From assembly GCA_026826555.1 (NCBI GenBank), contig JAKSZT010038599.1, positions 2,651,040 through 2,715,039 on the forward strand: a DNA stretch of 64,000 nt, written 5' to 3'. Position numbers and translations under genes: made by a program. Origin of the DNA: Tolypeutes matacus. Lineage: Eukaryota; Chordata; Mammalia; Cingulata; Chlamyphoridae. The notes below the pieces were generated by a model, which was not told where the DNA came from, did no database searches, and saw nothing but the letters and a program-made list of their open reading frames with translations. Of this stretch, positions 35,716 through 48,104 are shown in pieces (the stretch's first letter is position 1; every line of letters begins with the position of its first letter).

Positions 35716-36554
35716 TTGACATTTGTGGTAATGGTAGAGTAGCTTATACTGGAGTAACCCTCCTGCAGACGGCAGTGGTAAACTTTGAACAAAAAATAAA
35801 ATTGAAGTTACTAAGGTAAAATAAAAGCAGGATAAACCTTCAGGAAATTTTATTCTTAAAAGAAGAGCACTCTACTGGTGAGATGTTCATATAAATGGCT
35901 GCTCACCTGATTGGGCACTCCCCAATCCACACTGTATAGAATGGCTGGAACTCAAGACATAAGCAGTCTATCTGGCAAAAAGGGTCAGAGAATGGAATCT
36001 GAGATTACTAGAATAGCTGGAAAGTTAATGGCATATCTGGAGACTAGGAACCCAAGGAAACGTGAACCCCAAATCTAAATAAATACTATATCCAAACCCT
36101 AACCCCTAAACTCTACCTGCATGGAGGAACCTCCAAGGTTCTCAGCAAGAAGTAAAAGTTGGAAGGCTGAATGAATGGATCTCTTTCACCTATTAACATT
36201 TGCAGAGGATATTGTGTTCAGAGTTTGAGTCCAGCCAAATTAGTTGCCTTATAGAAAAATAACACAACTGAACAGTCATATAGTGAAATTAAGGCTCTTT
36301 AAAATGTATCAGTTGCAAGTTCCAGTAGTAAAGGTTATCAGATATATGAAGAAATAAGTAAGTATGACCCACAATAAAGAGATCAATCAAGAGAAACAGA
36401 GTCCACAATTACCTAGATGATGGAATTAGAAGACTAGACTTTTAAGCAGCATTTGGAAATGTATTTAATGCCTAAGGGAAACTATGGTCATTATGGATAA
36501 ACTGGTGGGGAATCTCAACAAAGAAATAGACTATGTTAAAAAAAATGGAAATTC
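35716..36554 (+). mobile_element. Old L1M 5' region and start of ORF1
   Basis: The stretch 36350-36550 resembles the start of an ancient L1M ORF1: AAGTATGACCCACAATAAAG, then GAGATCAATCAAGAGAAACA and CTAGATGATGGAATTAGAAG. The part before that (35716-36350) is probably its 5'UTR. ORF1 resumes at 37283 after a nested element. Confidence 0.65.
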
Positions 36555-37275
36555 TTTTCAGTATATATGTATGAGAATTTTACATAAGACACAGATGATA
36601 GTCAAATTCAATGAGACTAAAGCATAATTATTTTTAAATGGTAATGGGAAAACTTCAGTTGAATTTATACACAAAAATAACTTCAGATAGGTTAAAAACT
36701 GAAACATAAAAAGAAAAAAAATCCTAGAAGAAAATCTAAGACACTACATTTACATGTATGGGTAAATCTCCAAATCTAAGATAGTAAACTTAGAAGCTGT
36801 ACAATAAAAGATAAACATATTTAAATACAATAAAATACATGTATTTTGTATGATAAAAAAGTAAAAAAAATGAGAAAATTATAAAATAATATTTTAACAG
36901 AGATTAAAAAATACATTATTTTCTAATAAGCTCTTCCAACATACAACCCATAATAAAAAAGAGAAAATAGTCAACTCAAAAAGGAAGAAAATAAGATAGC
37001 CTATAAATTTATGAAAAAGCATTTAAACTTGCTTAAAATTAGGGAAATGGAAATTAAAGAAGCAATGAGGCTTAAAATTCAAAAAAAGAGCTCTAATATC
37101 CATTTTAATAAGGATACAAGGTAGAAATGGTGTTCTCTTTATTGCTAGTGGACATGAGAATTGTTAAAATCATTTTTTAAAACTATCTGGCAACACTTAT
37201 TAAAAATTAAATATACATACCCTTTTGACTCAGAATTTTTACTTCCAGAAATATCTATCCTAAAAATAAATAAAA
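36555..37275 (+). mobile_element. Nested L1 fragment inside L1M ORF1
   Basis: Late ORF2 / 3' text of another old L1 (TCCTAGAAGAAAATCTAAGA near 36720, AAATTAGGGAAATGGAAATT near 37036, and the CATACCCTTTTGACTCAGAA block near 37216). The 7-bp direct repeat GAAATTC flanks it (36548-36554 and 37276-37282), and the interrupted ORF1 text continues beyond. This fits an insertion with its target duplication. Confidence 0.65.
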
Positions 37276-37282
37276 GAAATTC

Positions 37283-39360
37283 CAGATTTAAAATGAAATG
37301 AAAAATATACTGGATGAGCTTAATGCTAGATTGAAAACAGGAGCAGCAAATGTTGGTCAAAATAAAGAAAATTTTAAAAGTCTAATACGAAGGACATAAT
37401 GAAATAAAAAGTGGAGCATCAGAGTGCTGTGAGATAGTGTCAAATGGCCTAATATATATGGAATTGGGATCCAAGAAAGAGATAATTCAGGTAGTGAAGC
37501 AGAAAAATATATTTATAAAAAACTTGGACAAAACAATTTTTTGATAAAAATAAACTTATGGCCAAAATGATTGATGAAACTTAAGCAAGGTATATATAAA
37601 GGAAATCATATGTAATTACTTGTTAATCAACCTGATGAAAGACAAAGAAAAAATATTTTTTTAAGCAACCAAAGAAAATTGAAAAAGGAGTAAAGATACA
37701 AATTATGGCTGAATGTTTATCTTAATCAATGAAAGCCAAAACACATTGAAACAACATCTTTAATGTACTGAAAGAGAAAAACAATAGAACTGTCATCCCA
37801 GAATTATATATTCTGGGAAAATATCCTTCATATATAAAGGCAAAAAACACATTTTTGGGTAAATATAAGTTGTGAGAATTAATCACCATATACCTTACAT
37901 TATAAGAAGTCATAGGGAGATTTATTTCATATTTTAATGCTAGGATAATCACTAAAACATAATGTAAGTTCTATAATTTAAAAAACTAATAAATAAAAAT
38001 AGAATATTATAAAAATTGATTAACAAAAATCAGATAAAGAAAATTAATTAATATTAGAAGAACAAAAAAGATAAATAGAAATGGTAAATTGATAGACATA
38101 TTGCTAAACCATAGAAACTGTGCATTAAATGTAAATGGTGTAAAAACTCCAGTTAAAAAAGAATGTCAGATTGAATATAAATTAGGATCTAATTCCATGC
38201 TGTCCACAAGACATGAATTCTAAATTGAAGGATTACTCATTAAATCAGAGATGGCTAAAACAAATTAGTATAAGAGACCTCAAGACAAGGAGTACTTCTA
38301 CAGATAGAGATATTTAGTAATGACAAACAGATAAAATTCATGAGAAAGAAGAAATTAATGAATACATATAAAAATACATGAAGCCACAACTGATAGAACT
38401 AAAGGGAGAAATAAACTAAATTACAATTACATTTTGAGATTTATATATCCCTCTCTCATTAATTAATACCACAAATAGAAGAAAATCAGTAAGCTATAAA
38501 TATCTGCATAAATATCTTATTTACGTAGATTTAAGTGATATTTATAGAACACTATACCAACAACTATATACATACAATCTTATCAAATCCACACCAAAAC
38601 AGCTTATATAATGAGCCATGAAATAAACCTCAATAAATTTTAAAAATTTGAAATTATGCAGACCATAATTTGTGACTACAAAGAGATCAAATGAGAGATC
38701 AATAATAATCATATAGTTAGAAGTCCTTAAATATTTGCAAGTTAATCAACATGCTTTTAATTAACCCGTAAGTGAAATCCAAGATCACAAATGAAATTAG
38801 AAAATATATTTAACAGATTGATAATAAAAATAAATCTACCCTATGGATAATCAATTACATTTCTAAGCATATATTGATAAGGAATGAAAACATATAAAGA
38901 TAATTTTAATGTTCAAACTACCTTTATTTTTACTGGACTCAAATTTGAACACAACCCAGATGTCTACCACAGGAGAATGAACAAATTGCAGTGAATCCAT
39001 TTAATGAACCAGTAGACAGAAATAAAAAAGAAGTACTGATAGATAAAACACAAATGATTCTCAAAGTTATGCTGAGAGAAATAAGGCAGCAATATAGCGA
39101 AAAATAATCGGTATGATTCAATGTATATGAAGTTCTCTAACAGGAAAATCAATATCTTTTGAAAAAAATAAGAAGATGGTGGTGTTTGTGGGGGAATTGG
39201 GGAGTTGACTGGGAATGGCACCAGAGAATTTTTGTCAGTGATTGAAATGTTCTATATCTTGAAGGGTGTATGTATTTATTGAAACTCATTGAATTGTTCA
39301 TTTATGATTCATTCATTTCATTGTGTATAAATATCTCACAAAATATAATTGTGAAGAAAA
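37283..39360 (+). mobile_element. Old L1M, ORF1 remainder, ORF2 part and 3' end
   Basis: ORF1 resumes with AAATATACTGGATGAGCTTA and runs to the ACATCTTTAATGTACTGAAA and CAGAATTATATATTCTGGG blocks (37755-37815). Endonuclease text of ORF2 is visible near 38110 (TTAAATGTAAATGGTG). A large part of the RT domain is missing, and a L1 3' end follows (GAAATGTTCTATATCTTGAA near 39243). Too decayed for frames to be given. Confidence 0.7.
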
Positions 39361-40900
39361 TGAATTCAAAGTTTTTCTTTTGCAGTGCTACAGATTAGCA
39401 TTTCTCTCTGATAGAACCAATAATTAATGAAACATTAGAGGCAATGAGCACACTTGGCTCCCATAACTTGTTTTATAAATACACATATCAAAGCAAAGAA
39501 AAAATAAAAATTAAGAAGTTCTCAAAGCATAATGGGGATACCAAAAGGGTAGAGGACACAGCTGGAAGGAGCTTCCATTGGCCAAATCTAGAATAATTTG
39601 TGGAAAAAAATCAATATTTTATTGATTTATTCAATACCTTATTGAAGAAAATAAGCATCCATGAGTCCATGCTAATTTAGACAAATGAATAAATAAAAGC
39701 AAGGAAAGAAGGAAAGGAGGGAGGGAGGAAGGGAGAAATAGAAGGAAGAAGGATCATCAAAGCCAAAGAAAAAGATCTTTCATATAGAAGAAGGCAGAAA
39801 ATAAATACAGAAGGAAAGTAATATTAAATATAAAATATCATTATTCCAATAATAATAATAACAAAAATCAGACAAACAAAAACTTATCACTTCTCAATCT
39901 CTTTATCTAATAATGATTAAATTGATGAATGCACAACTATGTGATTATACTAAATCCCATTGATTGTACACTTTGGATGGATTGTATGCTTTATTAATAT
40001 GTACCAATAAAATTGATTTGTTAAATAAATAAATAAATAACCAGAGATGTAAAAACCAGTGGAAGAATGTTTGAGGTGGAATAGATTATCACCAGAGTTT
40101 CAAAGTATCTCCACACAAAGTACTTATTAATCATATTAGGAACAGTAATAACTTTACAGTGGAGACATCTGGCAGACAACAGCTGAAGAAAGTGAACAAA
40201 ATTAACACTGCTGATATTGGAATAAACTGATACCAGATGTCTACTAATATGGTACACTGAAACGAATACAGTAACTTCCATGGTATTACTGTCCCTGCCA
40301 ATGCATAACCTGAAAGTAATCATGATGAAACACCAGAAAACTCCAATTTCAGAGACATTCTATAAAATAACTTGCTTGTATTTCTTAAAAAAGTCATTGT
40401 AATAAAGACAAGAAAGGCTCCATGATATTAAATTAAAATATAATAAAGAGGTATTACAAATAAATATTATGCCTGGTCTTGACCTGGATTTTATACCAAA
40501 ATAAAATTGAAAAAGACATTATTCAATAATTAATTCAATTTGAATCTAGGCTGTGGATTGGGTAATAATACTGTATTATTATTCAGTTTTCTAATTTTGA
40601 CCATTGTGCTATTATTATGTAAAAGAATGTTCTTGTTCTTATGAAATACAAATAAAAATGTGTATATGCAAAGGTCTATCATATCTCCAACTTACTTTCA
40701 AATAGTTCAGCAAGAAATTATAGAAAGAGATAGTGAGAGATAAGGAATGTAAAGCAAATAGTAAAAAATGTAAACAGCTGGTGACTCTGGGGAAAGAATA
40801 TGAGTCTCCTGTATTACACTGACAAGTTTTCTAAAGTTTATATTATAAAATATATTATATTTTAATATAATTTTAATGTAAATTAGAATATAAAAGGAAA
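39361..40900 (+). mobile_element. Second old L1M-type 3' end
   Basis: From about 39530 the text resembles another L1M 3'UTR: GGCTGTGGATTGGGTAATAA, TTTTCTAATTTTGACCATTG, TGTAAAAGAATGTTCTTGTTC and, near 40780, AGCTGGTGACTCTGGGGAAA. It may be a separate insertion or the true 3' end of the same element. Boundaries are approximate. Confidence 0.55.
39692..39747. repeat. (GGAA)n-like purine simple repeat
   Basis: Imperfect AAGG / GGGA units on the plus strand; likely grown from an A-rich tail. Confidence 0.8.
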
Positions 40901-42264
40901 TTTTGCATTTCTTTGTAGGATTTTAAATTGAAAAAATATAAAATAATTTGACAAGAACTGTGAACACTGTAGTTTTAGAAAACTAAATATTTTAATAATT
41001 TTAATTCATTAGATTTATAAGAATTATTTAAATATTTAGCAAGATTTTACTTGTTAGGATTTTAAGATTGCTTATTCAGGCATTTTAATGCTTCCAAAGA
41101 AAACTGAACACTACAAATTGATAGGAAGTTCATTTCATAATGTTTTCAAGTGAAGCTGATTATTAAGGAATTTAGCTGACTTGTTCTTATTATACTCAGT
41201 GCCTCTTTAGAAAGTGATACTTATTTTGGACATGAAATTTCATAGATTGATAGATGAAATGACAAAATACGTAGTTATAAACTTAGACACTTAAATATTT
41301 CGAAGTTTTCTAATTTGCATCCAAAAAATGACTTTTGAATACAGAATCTAACTTCTACCAATAATAAAAAAAAAAAAAGCAAAAAACTAATCTAGATTCT
41401 GCTTGTTACTACCTGGAATATACTCTCTGTGTTGGGACACACATGCTAGGTGTGTTCATACTCAAATTAATTGCAATTAATTGACTTTTTAACTCCTATT
41501 TCACCTCTATTTCACCAGCAGGAAGGCTATCTGTAGTAAGACTGGGAAAATTCCTATTTTGAGATTAAAGTGGAGTTTTCATAACTAAAGGTCTTGGTGA
41601 AGAAGAGGAGGGAACCGATGGGCTCAGAAAATTCAATGTATATTACTAATAATTGGAGAAATGTGCAAATTGTGTAAACCTCTGCTTTATTCTCTTTGAA
41701 AAATTTGTGGTCACTTGGCAATAGCTCAACTGCCTCTGGGGAGGTTAATCTTGCTTGTATTTGAATTACGGTTCCATAATTGTTTACATACTTTTTATTT
41801 TATTACATTTGACAGCACTTAATTAAAGGCATCATAATTTGACCTTGAATTCCTAAAGCAGTCCTATAATGTGACATTTGTGTTTCTTTTTGTTGTGAGG
41901 GTGAATTTATTTTGATTGCTTATTTGCCTTTTATATCATTTGATGTTTTAGAATCTTGACACATTTGCAAAATCAGGCTAAAGAAATGTGCTGAGGTGGA
42001 GAAATATACAAGAATAGGATCCATTTTTCAACTTTTATGCTATATCTGAGAACAAGTGAAAAAGAAACTGAAGGTTTATACAATAAACCCTTAGCCACCA
42101 GATGTGGTTATTATAGTACAAATTAAAAAGTAATTTCCTATTGTTTGAACATTTGCTAACATATCTTGTCAAACAAAATTAGTTGATTAAATTGTAAGAA
42201 TTATCTGGAAAACAAAATTTAAGAAAAGAGAGTTTCCATTCCCAAAGGAAAGAAATATTTCATT
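40901..42264. other. No recognisable feature
   Basis: AT-rich sequence. No repeat, exon or RNA gene identified. Confidence 0.5.
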
Positions 42265-43239
42265 TGTTTTTAGATAAACTTTATTTTTAGAACATTTTGG
42301 ATTTTGGGAATAATTGAGACTATAGTACATAGAGTTCCCATATACGCATACCCCACACCAATTTCCTTTTTTATTAATATCTAAAATTAGTATTCCATAT
42401 TTGTCACAATTAACAAACCAATACTGATGCATTATTATGAACTGAAGTCCACAGTTTATCCAGGTTAACTTGGTTTTTACTAATGTCCTTTTTCTCTCCC
42501 AGGATCCCATCCAAATACCACACTACACTTGGTAGTGATATCTCCTTAGGCTATTCGTATCCATGACAATTTCACAGACCTTCCTTATTTTTGATGACCT
42601 TGACAATTTTAGGAGCACACCAGTTAGGTACTTTGTAGGTTGCACCTCTATTGAGAGTTTTCTAATATTTTTTTCATGTTTAGGCTGGGATTTGGAGTTT
42701 GGGGAGGAATTCCACAGAGCTAAAGTTTTATTTGCATCACATCATATCAAAATACATACTATCAAGATGGTTTATCATTTTTATGTTGAACGTGATCATC
42801 TTGTTGAGCTAGTGTTTGTCAGGTTTCTCTTCTGTAGAAATGCTCCTTATACTTTTGGGGGGATGTCACTTTATATCTCACACCTTAGGCACAGGGATTT
42901 ATGCTCCCTGTTCTTGAGGGCTGAATATCCAATTCAACTACCTGGACTATCATCAATTATTTATTTATTAAAATATTTACTTATTCCAGTATGGACTCTT
43001 GGATATTTATTTTTCATTTTGGGTTATAACCCAAAGGTACTTTATTTTTGTTATTCAAATTGTTCCAGCTTTGGTTATTAGGATTTTTTGCCATGGAATC
43101 CTGTGTCCCTTAATCAATTGGGATTTAAGTTTGTTTGTTTTAGTACTTACTTAATTTCTGGCACTACCAGATGCCCCAGGCTCATCTTGCATATTCCGGC
43201 CCCATTCCTAGATCAGCCATTTTTCCAAGGATTCCTGCT
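42265..43239 (-). mobile_element. Old L1 3'UTR, minus strand
   Basis: Read in reverse: the AGAGTTCCCATATACGCATA block seen in other 3'UTR pieces, then GTTTGTCAGGTTTCTCTTCT, GGACTATCATCAATTATTTA and TGCCCCAGGCTCATCTTGCA, which I recognise as long L1M-style 3'UTR text. The plus-strand 172-codon frame 42563-43081 is antisense to it and not a gene. Confidence 0.65.
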
Positions 43240-44055
43240 TCCTTTTACTGGAAAATGGTATTAGAACCTCCATGACACTGAGGGATTATTACCAAGCATT
43301 AATCAGTAATACATTTAGAAAAAGACCTTGACCAAAATGGGAAAATATTAAGTAAATCAGAGTTTGTATGGCTAAGATATATCAAATGAGTCTGGAGGTT
43401 GCTCTGGAGGTTATGTTTATGCAAGTCTCAGGCAGATTTCACAAACTGCCACAATAAATAAAGCCTCACAGTAAACAAATCCCAAGGGCTTTAGGGACAT
43501 CTGGACACCATAGGCAAGCCACACAGCCTCAGGAACTCAACATACCCTCAGTGGGCCCTATTTAGGAATATATGAAAATCTATGTCCCCAATATAACATA
43601 CTTATACTCATTTATCCTTCCCCTAGTCATGGTTCTTCAACTCCTTTTATTTGAACTTATAATTTTCATTATAATTGTACCTGTTAAGTATACATCTCAG
43701 AATTAAATCTTTGGATTGTTCATATGCTGGCTGATCTCTAAAACCCAGGAGATATGCGACCAACTCCTACTCTCCAGTTCTTTGGGCTTGTCCTGGATAA
43801 CTAACAAAACAGTGATGATGGAAAAGTCCTATCCTCAAAACAAATAATATCTTCAACTGCAAGCAAAACAATTTCTTAATATCTAAGTCCCCTCTCAGCC
43901 TGAAGACGTCAGAATAGACAGCATTCCAAATCCTTCAAGATTGAGGAATGATCAAAAATAAGGGGGTAGTGTAACCGTGGACAAAAGCAGATTTATTGTT
44001 ATTCTAGTTATTATCTTGGATTAGTGGAGTAACTTATAATGTTAGTATAAAAAAT
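43240..44055 (+). mobile_element. Element X fragment (unit B interior)
   Basis: Plus-strand X: ACTGAGGGATTATTACCAAG, AAAGACCTTGACCAAAATGG, GGAGGTTATGTTTATGCAAG and CAGTGGGCCCTATTTAGGAA in the right order. It stops near 44055 without the A-tailed 3' domain. Its right end shares the AAAGCAGATTTA / GTTATTCTAGTTATTAT version with the minus-strand copy at 16210. Confidence 0.78.
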
Positions 44056-44640
44056 ACAAAATAAATAAAAAGGGAAGCATAAAAAATGTTATTAGAAACT
44101 AAGATATGAGCATTAGGTGCACTTGTTGCTACTTGGGTGTCATTGCTTTTAGACTCTCTTTGTTGACAAAGCATGCAAATATATCATTGTGTACTAATCA
44201 TGCAAATACACATAACTATCAAAATTTTTATTTGTAAATATCTATGTCTATACTGAGCTAGATATTAATTCTTCCTGATCTTTCCAACTCTAATACATTA
44301 CAACATAGATTATTCTAACCTCTTCCCCATTCTTATTTATAAATTTCCACTCCAACATTGAAAGAGCTGGCTCCCACTATTTGCCATCCACTTACTTAAC
44401 TGTTCAGTTCTATTACACACGTATAGCACTATCAGAAGGGCTAACCTGCACTACTATGGGAAACACCATTATCAGCTAGAATACAGTGCTTATAACAATT
44501 CTTCTACCAAAGCTACATTGGTCAGCACCTTCCCACCTCCTACCCTCATTATCTCCTTCAAGTGATATTATTGCATAGATTGGTAATAAAAGCTAAATTG
44601 TCTCGTCAGACCCTAACTTCATTCTTGAAATCCCATGACC
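44056..44640. other. No confident feature
   Basis: Sequence between X and an old L1; possibly L1 3'UTR but not recognisable. Confidence 0.4.
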
Positions 44641-45690
44641 TCCTAAATGATTTTTTTATTTGAAATCATCAAGTTTCAATTTTCATGCTGTCATGTATCC
44701 ACCATTAAAATATCATACAGAATAATTTTACCACTCTAAAAATTATGTTTGCTTCACCTCTTCAATGTTTCTTCCTCTCCCAGAATCCCTGGTAACTAAC
44801 AACTGATCTTTTTTAGTAGCTCTATCGTTTTGCTTTTTTATTTTTCAGATTTTTATAGTTGGAATCATGCAGTCATCTTTTCAGATTGTTTTCTTTCACT
44901 TAGCAATATGTATATGAGATTCATCCACATCACTTCATGGCTTGATAGTTCATTTGCTTTTATCACTGATAAATATTACAATGTACTTATAAGACACAGT
45001 TTGTTTATCCATTTAAGTATTGAAAGACACTTAATTCATTACATTTTTGGGTGATTATGGATACAGATTTTATAAATATATAAATTCAGGTTTTTGTGTA
45101 GACATGAGTTTTCAAATCAATTACAGATATGCCCAAGAGCACAAGGAATGTATTATGTGGTAAGAATATGTTTAGCATTCTAAGAAACTGCCAAAGTGTC
45201 TCCCAAAGTGTTTGTACCATTTTGCATTCCCACATGCAGTAAATTAGAGTTCTTGTTGCTCTGAATTTTTGTGAGCATTTAGTAATGTCATTTTAACTTT
45301 TTTTTTTTTGGCTAAAGCCATTATAAAATGTGTGCAGTGGCTCCTCATTGTTATTTTAATTTGTAATTCATTAAAGACAAATTATGTTGACCATCTTTTC
45401 ATATTTTATTTGCCATCTGCATATCTTCTTTGATGAGTTGTCTGGTCAGATCTTTTGCCCATATTATAATTGGGTTGTTTGTATTTTATTTTAGAGTTTT
45501 AAATGTGCTTTGGATACAAATATTTTCCCCAAATCTTTTCATTCTCTTCAACATGTCTTTAACAGAGCAGAAGATTTTACTTTTTTAACGAAGGCTAACT
45601 CATCATCTTTTTCTTTCACAATTGAGTTTTTTGTTTTGTATCTAAAAGATCATCAAAAACCCAAGCTCACATAAATTTTCTCATTTTCTT
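44641..45690 (-). mobile_element. Old L1 3' part, minus strand
   Basis: The complement of late ORF2 and adjacent 3'UTR. The plus strand shows CCCTGGTAACTAACAACTG, AGATTCATCCACATCACTTC, TTTGCATTCCCACATGCAG and TCTTTGATGAGTTGTCTGGT in the same order as the 17.9-18.5 kb copy. More diverged than that copy. The frame at 44830-45054 is antisense. Confidence 0.85.
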
Positions 45691-45694
45691 GTTG

Positions 45695-45900
45695 AATTTC
45701 TTAATTATTATTAGAGAAGTTGTGGGTTTATAGAACAATTGTGCATAACCTAAAGGATTCCCATATAACCCCCTACTATTAACACCTTGCATTGGGGCAA
45801 TATATTTGTTACAACTGATGAAAACACATTCTTATAATTGTGCTATTAACTATAGTTCATAGTTTAATTTAAGATTCACTGTTTGTATAGCACAGATTAA
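45695..45900 (-). mobile_element. L1-type 3'UTR fragment, minus strand
   Basis: Same block as 23775-24060: GAAGTTGTGGGTTTATAGAA, GATTCCCATATAACCCCC, TTGTTACAACTGATGAAAAC, TGCTATTAACTATAGTTCAT. It resembles the reverse of the X 3' domain, which supports an L1 origin of that domain. Confidence 0.75.
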
Positions 45901-45924
45901 GTGATTTTTTTAAAAAAAAATTTA

Positions 45925-47060
45925 TTTTAGACTTCTGGGAAGATAGTGAACAAGAAAGACATGGAACTCTTTTCTCTCCCAGAAAAACAGTTAGAGGACA
46001 GGCAGAAATATCCTGAAAAAGTCTATGGTTTAGGACACAAGGGGAAGGCAGGACATTGCTAAGAAGAGAGAGGGGCAAAGGAAAATAATTGTGACAGCGA
46101 AATTGTGAGTTAAACTGTAGCTGCAACTGCCATATCCTCCCCCACCCTAGACACTTTTGAATTCTCAAGACTTGGGGTTGGTGGCTACAAAGTGTATCTA
46201 CCTTCCCAGAAGGAGAAAGAAAGATACAGCCTATGGCTAATTCAGCTTTTGACCCACAAATTTGGTCTGCTGTGTCCCACAAGCACTTCCAGGTCAGGTG
46301 GGGCCACACCATTGTTTACTTTGGGAGCCAGCTCAAGACTAAAGAGATCTGGCACTAAAGAGATCTGACCCTCTCAATTTACCTCTCAACTAACCAGGAC
46401 TGATTGTTAAGGACATACCTCCTCAGGAAAAGGGAGAGAGAGGGACACAGTCAAAGGCTGACTCAGCTTTTGACCCACAAATTTGGGTTTCCATCCCATG
46501 AGCAATTCTAGGCCAAGTGGGGCCATGGCATTGTTTGCTTTGGGAGCCAGCTCAAGACTAAAGAGGTCTGGGACTAAAGAGATTTGTTCCTCTCAATCTC
46601 CCTCTCCAATAACTGGGACTGATTGTTGAGGACACAGAAGGGAGTGGAATTATTTCCTACTCAGGAAAAGAGAGGAGGCTGTCTCTGAGAAAGTTTGAAT
46701 TATAAGGCTCTTAGCTTCCAGGCAGAATCCTCTATCACATTGATCCAGTCTTGTTGCAGCAAACACACTCCAACCAGGCATTGAACTGATAGAACTGCCA
46801 AAGTGCATCATCTATTGGCAGAGCAAGGAAGTGCATGTGAGGAAATTAAAAGGAAATAAGTAAGAGAGACTTTAATGGTCCATTACAGCCTCTCTCTCCA
46901 AGGCCTTAGGAAGCAGATCTGCAACCCATTACTGGGTCCAGAGCCCAGTTTTGAGCAACTAACAGGGACAATCCTACAGACTCCCACTACTAAATCCCTA
47001 TGAAAGAAAGAGAAATTGAGCATCTGAGTAAACTTACCATCCTAATCAAATGCCTATACA
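45925..47060 (+). promoter_or_regulatory. L1-C 5'UTR (internal promoter region)
   Basis: The region upstream of ORF1 that in intact L1s carries the internal promoter. It begins ACTTCTGGGAAGATAGTGAA after an A-rich stretch. It contains two 221-bp tandem units (about 46205-46425 and 46426-46646) and the first bases of a third. The plus strand here also yields antisense frames that are not genes. Confidence 0.8.
46205..46690 (+). repeat. Tandem 221-bp monomers in the L1-C 5'UTR
   Basis: Unit 1 and unit 2 align at a period of 221 bases: CAGCTTTTGACCCACAAATTTGG at 46243 and 46464 is a shared anchor, as are GGGAGCCAGCTCAAGACTAA and CTGATTGTT. A third unit begins near 46659 (CTCAGGAAAAGAGAGGAGG) and then diverges. 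Inside each unit the ACTAAAGAG block is itself doubled at about 15 bases. Confidence 0.85.
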
Positions 47061-47064
47061 GCAG

Positions 47065-47990
47065 CAAAAAATTATGAACCATACTAAGAAAATGGAAGAC
47101 ATGGTCCAATAAAAGGAATATATCAAAGCCTCAGAAAAGACACAGAATTTGAGACAACTAATTAATGAGATACACACAAATTTCTAAAATCAAATTAATG
47201 AGTTGAAAGGCAATATGTCTAAAGATATAAATGTCATCAAGAAGGCATTGAGCAAGCACAAAGAAGAATTTGAAAACTTGAATAGAAAAATAACAGAGCT
47301 TATGGGAATGAAAAACATAATAGGTGAGATAAAACACATTAGAAGCATACAACAACAGGCTTGAAATGAAAGAAGACAGAATAAGTGATACCAAAGACAG
47401 AACAGCTGAAATTGAAGACAGAAAAGAACAAAAAGAGAAAAAAATGGAAAAAAATGAGCAGGGGCTCAGGGAGTTAAATGACAACACAAAATGCAACAAC
47501 ATATGTGACATGGGAGTCCCAGAAGAAAAGAAAGTAAAATGGGAAGAGAGAGTATTGGGAAATAATAGCTGAAAATTTCCCAACTCTAATGAAAGAAATG
47601 GACATCAATGTCCAAAAATCACAGCATACCTCATCTGAATAGACCTACCCCAAGACACTTACTATTCTGAATGTCAAGTGTCAAAGATAAAGAGAAACTT
47701 CTGAGAGCAGCAAGGGAGAAACAAACCATACATATAAGGGATGCCCAGTAAGACTTAGTGCAGACTTCTCATCAGAAACCAGGGAAGCAAGAAGAGAGTA
47801 GTAGGATCCAATTAGAATAATGAAAAAGAAAAATTACCAGCCAAGATTTCTTTATCCAGCAAAAATTGTCCTCCAAATATGAAGGTGAGTATAAAATATT
47901 CACCAAACAGAAACTAAGAGAGTTCATAAAAAAGAATCCACCTTTGCTGGAAATATTAAAGGAAACCTTAGAACTTCAAGGAAAAAGACA
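47065..47990 (+). pseudogene. L1-C ORF1 remnant
   Basis: L1 RNA-binding protein remnant. The coiled coil ends in the region EDRISDTKDRTAEIEDR (near 47370), followed by the RRM-like region with CNNICDMGVPEEK (47496-47535) and the C-terminal part with the LLRAAREKQ-like stretch near 47700 and the HQKPGKQEE region near 47775. Stops and at least two shifts break it. The longest open piece is 68 codons (47366-47572). Confidence 0.88.
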
Positions 47991-48104
47991 AGAGATGGAA
48001 GCTTGGAGGAGAGTATAGAAGAAAGAATAGCAGAATGTAAAATCAAAAGAGTAAAAAGATAAACAAAAGTAAGATATGACATATGAAAACCAAATAATAA
48101 AATG

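Noticed and set aside
42563..43081. 172-codon open frame
   Set aside because: It runs antisense through old L1 3'UTR text and has no recognisable domain.
45869..46312. 147-codon minus-strand frame
   Set aside because: Antisense to the L1-C 5'UTR. L1 antisense frames exist in some species, but this one has no match I know and no supporting context.
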